Source of the DNA: Ruminiclostridium hungatei
GTDB lineage: Bacteria; Bacillota; Clostridia; Acetivibrionales; DSM-1351
Direction of reading: 5' to 3'
Assembly (NCBI RefSeq): GCF_002051585.1
Contig: NZ_MZGX01000010.1
Location: 1-64,000 of the forward strand
Length of the DNA: 64,000 bases
Shown: in pieces, positions 15,074-22,813 of the stretch
Layout: each line of letters opens with the position of its first letter
Position numbering within the stretch: position 1 is the stretch's first letter
The notes under the pieces: generated by a model
What the model was told of the DNA's origin: nothing
Database searches by the model: none
What the model saw: only the letters and a program-made list of their open reading frames with translations
Made by a program: the position numbers and the translations under genes

Positions 15074-15694
15074 ATGGGAGAGCAATTCAAGATTATTATT
15101 ATTGATGATGAACAGGGGATTATTGATTCAATTAAGGCAAACCTGCCGCCTGAGTACATTGTAGACGGCTTTGCAACTTCCAAGGAAGGTATGGAGGCCA
15201 TCAGGGATAACAGTTATGACCTCTTGATACTTGACTTTTTCATTGATGCCATGAACGGAAGACAGATAACCGAAAAAATAAGAAAGACAGATGATGAGAT
15301 ATACATAATGCTGCTCACAGGCAGGGCTGAAGAGGCTCCGGGAATGGAAATACTGAAGACCATGGACATCCAGATGTATTTTGAAAAATCAGCTAATTTT
15401 GAAGAATTGCTGATTATGATAGAATCTGCCCGAAAGTCCATAGAACACTCCCGAAGAGAGGGAAGCTTCGGAATACGCCTTAAAAGGCTCAGGAAAATAC
15501 ACAATATCAGTCAGGAGGATCTGGGTAAAATCCTCGGTGTGGGCCGTACCGCCGTGGCCAACTGGGAAACCAACCAAACTGAGCCCACTGGGGAAAATAT
15601 TAAGAAGCTGGCTGACCTTTTCAGAGTCACAACAGATTATTTACTTTGTTACAATGCCAATTTCGGAGATTCTCCCAATCTGACCAAAAAATAA
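15074..15694 (+). CDS. Response regulator with XRE-type helix-turn-helix output
   Basis: A 206-residue regulator. Residues 5-122 form a receiver domain with acidic pair D11-D12, phospho-acceptor D54 (LLILDFF), T82 and K105. Residues 131-193 form a Cro/C1-type helix-turn-helix (LKRLRKIHNISQEDLGKILG, VGRTAVANWETNQTEP). Receiver domains are usually joined to OmpR, NarL or NtrC outputs; an XRE output is uncommon. It starts at ATG 15074 after GGAGGAAG. The histidine kinase follows 45 bases later, and the PixA operon is divergent, so autoregulation and control of PixA are reasonable inferences. Confidence 0.88.
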   Translation: MGEQFKIIIIDDEQGIIDSIKANLPPEYIVDGFATSKEGMEAIRDNSYDLLILDFFIDAMNGRQITEKIRKTDDEIYIMLLTGRAEEAPGMEILKTMDIQMYFEKSANFEELLIMIESARKSIEHSRREGSFGIRLKRLRKIHNISQEDLGKILGVGRTAVANWETNQTEPTGENIKKLADLFRVTTDYLLCYNANFGDSPNLTKK

Positions 15695-15739
15695 TATTTT
15701 TATAGAGCTTTGACAGAGGCTTTAAAAGCAGAGGTTTTT

Positions 15740-17584
15740 ATGCTTGAGACAACAATTAAAATATTAATTTACTTTTTTTCATCGGTAATACATTTTACCC
15801 TCTTCATACAAATAAAGAATATCAGGCATTCGAGGCTGCTGCATCGAATGTGCGCCTTGAATGTGCTGATATTATTCATCTGGACCGTACTGCGGCTGCT
15901 AAATGTTATTATAAGTGCTGCCACAGGCCAGATATTTTACCCCATATACCTGGCAGGCTCGGTATGTGTATTTTTTCTTCCGGCCACACTAGTGGCGCTG
16001 TCCATACTGCTGGTGAAAGAAAAAATAAACAGCATACTGATTTACATATTGATTTTTGCACCTCCGTCCATAAGTACCCTTATGCTTTTTACAAACAGCT
16101 TTCACCATCTGTTTATAAAAAGTTATTCTCCCAACGGCTATTCTTTCGTATTCGGCAGCTACTATTACGTTCACTGCACCTGGCAACTGATTTATGCAAC
16201 CTTTGCCGTGGTTTACCTGCTGTTCTTCAGTTTAAAATATACCAACTGCCTTACCAGGCAAATTTTGCTTGTGGTTTTGGGAATCGTAACGCCCATAGCA
16301 GTTGACTACCTGGTATACGCCACGTATTTTTCACGGCTTCCTATTGCCATTCCTGACAGCATCTATACCTTGAGCTACTGTTTTACAGCAATCTGCCTGA
16401 CCTTTGCAATTAGAAGATACAAATTCCTTGATATGCTCCCCATAGCTATCAGGAGTGTAGTGGATTTTATCAGCGATTCCTTTGTGGTAATAGACTATAA
16501 AAGCAATGTGCTTGAAGTAAGCAAAAACTTCAGAGAGCGTTTCGGGCAACTGATGGATATTGAGGAAAACAACTTTTTCACGGCTCTGAATGATGCCGGG
16601 CTGTATCAACTGGCAGGAAAATTGACTGAATATGTGTACCTGTCCGAACATTCTCATGAAAACGCAAAAATTGAATATGAACTTACACTTAAAAATGAAC
16701 AGAGGTTTTTTGAGATTGAAATAATACATATCCATGCACACAAGCAGTTTATGGCCATACTGATTTTCTTCAGGGATATGACCGAGCACAGGCAGGTGTT
16801 AAGGCTTATGGAGGAAAACTCAAAACAGATGATGGAGCAGGCCCGGCTTATATCCCTGCAAAATCTTATCGGCGGCATATCTCACAATATAAAATCGCCG
16901 CTTATGTCGGCTTCAGGCGGAGTACTGGCGCTTAAAAACCAGACTTCAAAAATGGAAACCCTTCTGTCCGGCCTCAACCTGGGAGAAAAACATAGGGAAT
17001 GTGCGGATATTATCAAAGATATGAAGAAATGGGAGGACTCCATAAAAAACTATCTTGTCTATATCTCGGATATTATCTCGGCGGTAAAGGAACAAACCAC
17101 CAGTATGAACGGAAATCTTAACAAAAGCTTCACTGTTGATGACGTGCTGAGTAAAGTAACCATACTTCTGGATTTTGAGCTGAAAAAATCAAACTGTAAA
17201 TTAGACTGCAGCGTGGACCTTGAGCGGGAAACCCAAATTGAAGGTGATATATCGGTGCTTACGCAGATTCTTGGCAATATCATAATCAATGCAACCCATT
17301 CCTATACCAACGGAGGAATTATCATTCTCAAGGCTGCAAGGAAGGGAGACGCGGTGCTTTTTACGGTACGGGATAACGGAAAGGGCATGCCTGCCGAGGT
17401 TAAGAGCAAGATTTTCAATGAAATGATTACTACAAAAGGCAAGGATGGTTCAGGACTGGGACTGTATTTTGCAGGCATAGCAATAAAAAGCAAATTCATG
17501 GGAGCCATTACTCTTGAATCGGAAGAGGGCGCGGGAACCACTGTTTATATAACAATACCTCTCAAGGAAAATAAAAACAAATAA
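15740..17584 (+). CDS. Membrane sensor histidine kinase (7TM sensor and PAS-like region)
   Basis: A 614-residue kinase. The start is ATG 15740, with AGAGG just upstream; an in-frame TTG at 15710 is less likely. The N-terminal 210 or so residues hold about seven membrane segments, then a PAS-like region (SVVDFISDSFVVIDYKSNVLEVSK). The H-box has H382 in GGISHNIKSPL, the N-box is ILGNIIINATHSYTNGG, and the ATP-binding G-boxes are DNGKGMP and GSGLGLYFAG. All catalytic motifs are present. The partner is presumably the REC-XRE regulator. The signal sensed by the 7TM region is unknown. Confidence 0.9.
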   Translation: MLETTIKILIYFFSSVIHFTLFIQIKNIRHSRLLHRMCALNVLILFIWTVLRLLNVIISAATGQIFYPIYLAGSVCVFFLPATLVALSILLVKEKINSILIYILIFAPPSISTLMLFTNSFHHLFIKSYSPNGYSFVFGSYYYVHCTWQLIYATFAVVYLLFFSLKYTNCLTRQILLVVLGIVTPIAVDYLVYATYFSRLPIAIPDSIYTLSYCFTAICLTFAIRRYKFLDMLPIAIRSVVDFISDSFVVIDYKSNVLEVSKNFRERFGQLMDIEENNFFTALNDAGLYQLAGKLTEYVYLSEHSHENAKIEYELTLKNEQRFFEIEIIHIHAHKQFMAILIFFRDMTEHRQVLRLMEENSKQMMEQARLISLQNLIGGISHNIKSPLMSASGGVLALKNQTSKMETLLSGLNLGEKHRECADIIKDMKKWEDSIKNYLVYISDIISAVKEQTTSMNGNLNKSFTVDDVLSKVTILLDFELKKSNCKLDCSVDLERETQIEGDISVLTQILGNIIINATHSYTNGGIIILKAARKGDAVLFTVRDNGKGMPAEVKSKIFNEMITTKGKDGSGLGLYFAGIAIKSKFMGAITLESEEGAGTTVYITIPLKENKNK

Positions 17585-17618
17585 TATAAGACTTTGTACT
17601 AAAACTTAATTAAATTAA

Positions 17619-17647
17619 TTGATAGTAAATAACATATTTGTTATAAT
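17619..17647 (+). promoter_or_regulatory. Sigma-A promoter of the beta-trefoil gene
   Basis: TTGATA (17619-17624), a 17-base spacer and TATAAT (17642-17647), about 50 bases before the ATG at 17698. A second TATAAT lies further down. Confidence 0.65.
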
Positions 17648-17697
17648 TAAACAGAAAGTTACAAATTTTGTTATAATATGCAAAGAGGGGTGGTTTT

Positions 17698-18099
17698 ATG
17701 TCGTTTATGGGCGCCAGGGTTGCGGTAAAACCCTGTAACGGAGAGTATCTGTCTTTTGAGTGCCATGGGAATTTGACATCGGTAGATTGTTGTGATGATA
17801 CGGTACCCGAAATAATATTCAGTGTGCCTTTGGCAATAAATAATGCATACATTCAAACTCACACCAGGGATATGGTCACTGTTCGGGAAAATGGTCAATT
17901 GGGAATAAAATCCGGCAAGGAGAATATAAGTGAATCGGAGTTATTCGATTTCATTTGCCTGGGTTTGAACAGGGTTGCCATCAGGGCACATAATGGTAGG
18001 TTTGTAAGCTTCAACGCTGACAAAAACAAGATGTTGTGTGCAGAAAGCGAGTCAATCGGGCCAAATGAAACCTTTGAGGTCATTGTTGTATTCAAATAG
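17698..18099 (+). CDS. Fascin-like beta-trefoil protein
   Basis: A 133-residue protein without signal peptide. The C-terminal repeat NRVAIRAHNGRFVSFNADKNK followed by IGPNETFEVI is typical of fascin-like (actin-crosslinking-type) beta-trefoil units. The N-terminal repeat VAVKPCNGEYLSFECHGN is a second unit, and a diverged one lies between (IQTHTRDMVTVRENG). In bacteria such trefoils usually bind sugars or act as stand-alone lectin-like proteins; the function here is unknown. It starts after AGAGGGGTGG. It has its own promoter and terminator, so it is a single-gene unit between the two-component genes and the germination operon. Confidence 0.72.
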   Translation: MSFMGARVAVKPCNGEYLSFECHGNLTSVDCCDDTVPEIIFSVPLAINNAYIQTHTRDMVTVRENGQLGIKSGKENISESELFDFICLGLNRVAIRAHNGRFVSFNADKNKMLCAESESIGPNETFEVIVVFK

Positions 18100-18167
18100 G
18101 GCAAGTATGTAAAAAAGTCAGGCAGGTGAAACTGCAGGCTCATAGTTTAAACTGCAAAATTAAGGCT

Positions 18168-18197
18168 CCTGTTCATAATGAACAGGGCTTTATTTTT
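18168..18197 (+). terminator. Terminator after the beta-trefoil gene
   Basis: CCTGTTCA (18168-18175) and TGAACAGG (18179-18186) form a short-loop hairpin followed by GCTTTATTTTTT. Confidence 0.75.
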
Positions 18198-18263
18198 TGT
18201 ACACGGAATCCGGCTGATTTTAACGACAGAAGACAAGGCAAGGTGGCTTCATTATTATTTGCA

Positions 18264-18291
18264 GAATAATACCCGTGCAGTTGCATACAAT
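18264..18291 (+). promoter_or_regulatory. Candidate sporulation promoter of the germination operon
   Basis: GAATAAT (18264-18270), 13 bases, then CATACAAT (18284-18291). The -10 matches the sporulation sigma-E/sigma-G consensus, and germinant receptor operons are known to be made in the forespore under sigma-G. The spacing is slightly short for sigma-G. Confidence 0.45.
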
Positions 18292-18309
18292 AATTAAAAT
18301 ATCATAGGT

Positions 18310-19866
18310 ATGGTGATTATATTGACTTTTTGGAACAGAAGAAAGAGTATTGCAGGAAGAAATGGGCCGACCTCTCCCGAACAAGCTGATGCAGGCATTA
18401 TAGGCACTTCCCTGGGAGAAAACATAGAGCTGTTTAAAAATATTTTTTGCGATGAGGACACCTTTGCTATAAGGAACATAGAAAACCAGCACAACAGGCA
18501 CATAAAATGCTGTGTACTTTTTATGGAGGAAATGATTGATATCTCTACTGTCAACGAAAACATAATACGGCCGATAACACAGAACTCCAGCCTGAAAAGC
18601 TTAAGCGACACCCTGCTGCAGATGGAGAATAAAGTGATTACCTCCAGTCAGGTTAAGAAGAGCTCTGAAGTCAGCACGCTGATGCACTCAATCCTGATGG
18701 GAGACACGGTACTCCTGCTGGAGGGGGCACCACAGGCATTGATTATCAGTACCCTGGAGGTTAAGGGCAGAGCTGTGGAAGAGCCAGAGGGGGAAAAAAC
18801 CATAAGAGGCCCGAGAGAGGGTTTCACAGAAGGGTTGATGGTCAATTTGTCCCTGATTAGAAGAAGGCTTGAAACCCCTGACCTGAAATCCAGGCTGCTG
18901 ACAATAGGTGAAAAGACCCGTACAAAGGTATGCATCTGTTACATGGACAGTCTGGTCAACAAAGAAATACTAAGGGAGCTGGAGAGAAGAATAAAGAGAA
19001 TCAATATAGACGGGGTTATAGCTTCAGGTTATATTGAAGAATTCATTGATGATGAGGCATATTCCCCCTTCAAGACAGTAGGGAGTACTGAGAGACCTGA
19101 CGTTGTCGCGGGAAAGCTGCTGGAAGGGAGAATAGCGGTACTGGTGGACGGAACACCGGTTGTCCTGACAGTGCCATTTTTATTTCTGGAGTACTTTCAG
19201 GCAAGTGAAGACTATTATATAAATTTCTACTTTTCATCTATAAGCAGGATTCTCAGAATAATAGGCTTCATACTTACAGTGACAGTTCCTGCAATCTATG
19301 TTGCGCTGATGACCTTTCATCAGGAAATGATACCTACACCCTTGCTGATCAGCATATCTGCGGCCAGACAGGGAGTGCCCTTTCCCACCATAGTGGAGAC
19401 AATGGTGCTTTTGTTTATTTTTGAGATACTGAGAGAAACCGGTACCCGCATGCCTACAAATATTGGACAGGCACTGAGCATTGTCGGCGCTCTGGTGCTG
19501 GGGCAGGCATCTGTGGAAGCAAAGCTTGTAAGTGCGCCTATTGTCATTGTGGTTGCCATTTCCGGCATCACCAGCCTTATGATTCCTAAAATACTGGGAG
19601 CGGCAATAATAATGAGGGTTATGTTACTGATATTAGCTTCATATATGGGTTTTTACGGGCTGATTTTCGGCATCACCGGTGTCCTGCTGCACCTGTGCGA
19701 GCTGCGCTCCTTTGGAGTGCCGTACCTGTTGTATTTAACCTCAATGAACCCCGGTGACTTGAAGGATGTTATCATAAGGGCTCCACTGTGGTACATGGAT
19801 TCAAGACCAAAATTGATATCTGCGGGCAATAAGCTTCGTCACGCGATGGGAAGAAAAGGAAAATGA
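18310..19866 (+). CDS. gerA: Spore germination protein, GerA family (A subunit)
   Basis: A 518-residue integral membrane subunit of a nutrient germinant receptor in the spore inner membrane. The N-terminal soluble region (about 1-270) contains family stretches such as DCVLF-like CCVLFMEEMIDIST, GDTVLLLEG, EPEGEKTIRGPREGFTE and LIRRRLETPDLK. The C-terminal half has about five to six membrane segments (RILRIIGFILTVTVPAIYVAL, ETGTRMPTNIGQALSIVGAL). Length is normal for GerA proteins. It overlaps the next gene by four bases (ATGA at 19863), so the two are translationally coupled. The ribosome binding site before ATG 18310 is weak; a slightly later start is possible. Confidence 0.93.
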   Translation: MVIILTFWNRRKSIAGRNGPTSPEQADAGIIGTSLGENIELFKNIFCDEDTFAIRNIENQHNRHIKCCVLFMEEMIDISTVNENIIRPITQNSSLKSLSDTLLQMENKVITSSQVKKSSEVSTLMHSILMGDTVLLLEGAPQALIISTLEVKGRAVEEPEGEKTIRGPREGFTEGLMVNLSLIRRRLETPDLKSRLLTIGEKTRTKVCICYMDSLVNKEILRELERRIKRINIDGVIASGYIEEFIDDEAYSPFKTVGSTERPDVVAGKLLEGRIAVLVDGTPVVLTVPFLFLEYFQASEDYYINFYFSSISRILRIIGFILTVTVPAIYVALMTFHQEMIPTPLLISISAARQGVPFPTIVETMVLLFIFEILRETGTRMPTNIGQALSIVGALVLGQASVEAKLVSAPIVIVVAISGITSLMIPKILGAAIIMRVMLLILASYMGFYGLIFGITGVLLHLCELRSFGVPYLLYLTSMNPGDLKDVIIRAPLWYMDSRPKLISAGNKLRHAMGRKGK

Positions 19867-21017
19867 TAAAAAGAGTGCTTTGTACCATTTTAATATGTTC
19901 AATACCTGCCCTTTTTACCACCGGCTGCTGGAACTACAGAGAAATAAATCAGATGTCCATTGTCTCGGGAGCTGCCGTTGATAAGACTCAGGACGGCAAA
20001 TACAAGCTTACGGTAGAAATCATTGACCTGAAGAGCGGCGGAAAAGATGTGGTTATTCATTCAAAAAAGCTGGAGAGCTATGGAGATTCCTTTTTTGACG
20101 CAGTACGAAATACAATAAAATTCAATTCCCAGAAGCTGTACTGGGGCCATGTTGAAACAATTGTAATAAGCCAGAAAGTTGCCAGGGAAGGCATATTGCA
20201 GATTCTGGATTTTTTGGCCAGAGATGCCGAACCAAGATTATCCATTGATATTCTGATCTCAAAAGAGGATACTGCGGCCCAAATACTTAATTCCCAGAGC
20301 ATAACCACTGAAGTCAGAGCATTTGAAGTAAATGAGATGCTTGATGTGGAAAAAGCTTTGTCCAAGTCTGTCAAGACGGAGGTATACCAATTTATTAATG
20401 CCCTGGGAGATGAGGGTGTTTCAGCAGTGGTGCCGGTTATAGGGTTAAAGAAAAATTCTGGGATTGAAACCTCCCAATTGTCGGGAACGGCAGTTTTCAA
20501 AAAGGATAAACTTGCTTACATGTTCAATGAAGAAGATACAAAATACTATCTCTTCATAATAAATAAGGTTTACGGCGGGCTATTGGTCCTGCAAGAAAAG
20601 CAGGGCAAGAACATTTCAGACATTACCCTTGAGATAGAGAAAAGCAAAACTGAAATAAAGCCGGTATACTCCAATGGTAAACTGCATTTTGAACTGACTA
20701 TCAGGACAAAGACCAACCTGGGTGAAGTTGATAATAATGCGAAGTACAAAAATAATCTTGAATTTGAAAAAGTTGCAAACGAAGCTGAGAAAATGCTGAA
20801 AAAAGAGGTGGAGAGGGTTATTAGAGCTGTACAGCTTGAATATGATATTGACATTTTCGGCTTTGGAAAGAGTGTAAAAGAAGATATCCCTGATTTATGG
20901 AAAAAAATCCAACCTCAATGGGCTGATATTTTCAAGGATGTTCCGGTTAAAGTGGACGTTGATGTAAAAGTCAACCATTCAGGGCTGCTTTCCAAGTCGA
21001 TTATGATGGGAGACTAG
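19863..21017 (+). CDS. gerC: Germinant receptor lipoprotein, Ger(x)C family (C subunit)
   Basis: A 384-residue lipoprotein: signal with FTTGC lipobox (Cys near residue 22) followed by WNYREINQMSIVSGAAVDK, the conserved start of Ger(x)C proteins. The C-terminal domain contains the family pattern ending WADIFKDVPVKVDVDVKV. It forms a receptor complex with the A and B subunits. The start codon overlaps the gerA stop. Confidence 0.93.
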   Translation: MIKRVLCTILICSIPALFTTGCWNYREINQMSIVSGAAVDKTQDGKYKLTVEIIDLKSGGKDVVIHSKKLESYGDSFFDAVRNTIKFNSQKLYWGHVETIVISQKVAREGILQILDFLARDAEPRLSIDILISKEDTAAQILNSQSITTEVRAFEVNEMLDVEKALSKSVKTEVYQFINALGDEGVSAVVPVIGLKKNSGIETSQLSGTAVFKKDKLAYMFNEEDTKYYLFIINKVYGGLLVLQEKQGKNISDITLEIEKSKTEIKPVYSNGKLHFELTIRTKTNLGEVDNNAKYKNNLEFEKVANEAEKMLKKEVERVIRAVQLEYDIDIFGFGKSVKEDIPDLWKKIQPQWADIFKDVPVKVDVDVKVNHSGLLSKSIMMGD

Positions 21018-21020
21018 GTA

Positions 21021-21245
21021 ATGATTTTTTTATTGGAATTAACAGGTATTATAATTTATTATATTGTAAGGGATCTTGTCCCAATAATCAAAGAAAAAAA
21101 GCGACTTGCTGCAGGAGCGTTTATATCGCTGATTATACTGGTGTATACCGCTTCAATACTGATTAGCCTTGAAGTAGTAATTCCAAGCCCTTCCCAGCCC
21201 TTGAAGAAGGTGGTAGCCACTATCTGGCATTTGCAATTGAAGTGA
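21021..21245 (+). CDS. Small two-helix membrane protein, likely germinant receptor D-type subunit
   Basis: A 74-residue protein with two hydrophobic helices (LLELTGIIIYYIV and AGAFISLIILVYTASILISL) separated by a charged loop (KEKKR). It lies three bases after the C gene and just before the B gene, on the same strand. Small two-helix 'D' proteins are known in some Bacillus germinant receptor operons and modulate receptor activity. Assignment here rests on size, topology and place in the operon. Confidence 0.65.
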   Translation: MIFLLELTGIIIYYIVRDLVPIIKEKKRLAAGAFISLIILVYTASILISLEVVIPSPSQPLKKVVATIWHLQLK

Positions 21246-21273
21246 TTTTATAAAACAGGGAAGGGAGGAAAGC

Positions 21274-22371
21274 ATGGGTAAGGAGTTGATCACCGAAAGA
21301 CAGGCTTTGGCCATAATGATTATGTTTACATTGGGCAGTACTCTTGTGCTGGGTGCGGGAGGTACGGCAAAGAATGATGTCTGGCTGTCAATATTGCTGT
21401 CCATGCTGATGTCAGTCCCCGTATTGCTTCTCTATTGCAGGCTTCAAAGGCTTTATCCGGATAAAAACATATATGGGATTTTTGACGCCGTGTATGGCAA
21501 TATTATTGGAAAGCTCATGTCCTTTGTGTTTATCTGGTACGTATTTCATCTTGGTGCACTTGTAATCAGGAATTTTACAGAATTTATTGTCAGTGTTTCA
21601 CTGCCCGAAACGCCGCAGAATATTATAGGCTTGTTTATGATAGTTTTATGCATATGGGCAGTGAAGGCGGGGATAGAGGTTATCAGCAGATGGACGTCCA
21701 TTATGCTTCCCGTTATGGTACTGGTTATTTTGGCAGTGACCATGTTGTTTGCGCCCATACTTGATTTTGAAAACCTTAAGCCGGTTTTATATAATGGATT
21801 TGCTCCGGTGATGGACAGTGCTTTTTCAGTTTTTGCATTTCCGTTTTCTGAAACAGTAATTTTTTTAACTTTTTTCAACCAGCTCACTAAAAAAGAAAAG
21901 GTATACAAGGTGTACTTTTGGAATTTGATAATCAGCGGGACATTTATTCTGCTGGTTTCAGTCCGGACTCTTCTTTCCCTGGGATTTCCAAACATAGATA
22001 TTTTGTTCTTTCCTACCTATGCTTCAGTAAGGTTGATAAATATTGGTGATTTTCTGGAGAGGATAGAAATTACCGTTGCAATGGTTTTCCTTTTTGCAGG
22101 CTTTATAAAGATAAGCGTGTGCCTGTATGGTACAGCCATTGGCGCCGCACATCTGCTGGGCTATTCAAATTACCGGAAAATAGTGGCGCCGCTGGGCCTG
22201 GCCATGTTAATCCTGTCAATAATCATTTATAAGAATACATCTGAAATGTTTGATTGGGCCAATAATATATACAAGTACTATTCCTTTACTTTCGAGGTAT
22301 TTATGCCTGCAGTTACCTATATGGCAATTGGAGCCAGGAAGCTGCTTTCAAGGAAAAAGAAACCTGCCTGA
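21274..22371 (+). CDS. gerB: Spore germination permease-like protein, GerAB family (B subunit)
   Basis: A 365-residue membrane protein with about ten helices, of the GerAB/amino acid-polyamine permease superfamily. Family features: an N-terminal ITERQALAIMIMFTLGSTLV and a central FAFPFSETVIFLTFFNQL. In B. subtilis GerAB binds the germinant. It starts after GGGAGGAAAGC. The A-C-D-B order and tight spacing argue for one transcript. Confidence 0.93.
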   Translation: MGKELITERQALAIMIMFTLGSTLVLGAGGTAKNDVWLSILLSMLMSVPVLLLYCRLQRLYPDKNIYGIFDAVYGNIIGKLMSFVFIWYVFHLGALVIRNFTEFIVSVSLPETPQNIIGLFMIVLCIWAVKAGIEVISRWTSIMLPVMVLVILAVTMLFAPILDFENLKPVLYNGFAPVMDSAFSVFAFPFSETVIFLTFFNQLTKKEKVYKVYFWNLIISGTFILLVSVRTLLSLGFPNIDILFFPTYASVRLINIGDFLERIEITVAMVFLFAGFIKISVCLYGTAIGAAHLLGYSNYRKIVAPLGLAMLILSIIIYKNTSEMFDWANNIYKYYSFTFEVFMPAVTYMAIGARKLLSRKKKPA

Positions 22372-22390
22372 CCGGTGCTTGATTTTAGCT

Positions 22391-22419
22391 TTGACAAATG
22401 CTTTTTTTATTGATATACT
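22391..22419 (+). promoter_or_regulatory. Sigma-A promoter of metE
   Basis: TTGACA (22391-22396), 17 bases, TATACT (22414-22419). Transcription would start about 100 bases before the riboswitch, so the aptamer lies in the leader. Confidence 0.7.
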
Positions 22420-22530
22420 GCTAAATAATTTAAATGGAAATATTAATTTATGCATGTCGGATTCCACAGGGGAATTTAAGGAGGTGGTGTTAAAGAAAGC
22501 AAGGGATTAATAGCAATACATAATTTATTT

Positions 22531-22720
22531 GCTCAGGTGCTTTGGGTATGTGAAAGCTCATAAACCCAAAGATAATAGGGAATCCGGTGAAATTCCGGAG
22601 CAGCACCCACTACTGTAACTTGGACGAAGCTTCCGTGAGACAAAATCTCGCCACTGATACCATATCGGGAAGGCAGGAAGCAGAGGAAGAAGAGAAGTCA
22701 GGAGACCTGCCTGGTCAAAA
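22531..22720 (+). ncRNA. Cobalamin riboswitch upstream of metE
   Basis: Conserved blocks in order: CAGGTGC, AATAGGGAATCCGGTGAAAT, GCAGCACCCACTACTGTAAC, GCCACTG, CGGGAAGG, and the B12 box AAGTCAGGAGACCTGCC (about 22695-22711). This is the classical adenosylcobalamin aptamer. It precedes the B12-independent methionine synthase, the standard logic for shutting metE off when B12 is available. The segment from 22720 to 22800 includes AGGAGA/TCTCCT complements and would be the expression platform. Confidence 0.95.
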
Positions 22721-22813
22721 GCCGTTTATCGGCAAGAAAATATCTTGGGGAAGGAAGATAGGAGATAATTTATTATTGACCTGTTTTCTCCTGAAAAAAT
22801 GGAGGGAATAACT

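Noticed and set aside
22587-22811. Open frame inside the metE leader
   Set aside because: It lies within the cobalamin aptamer and expression platform.
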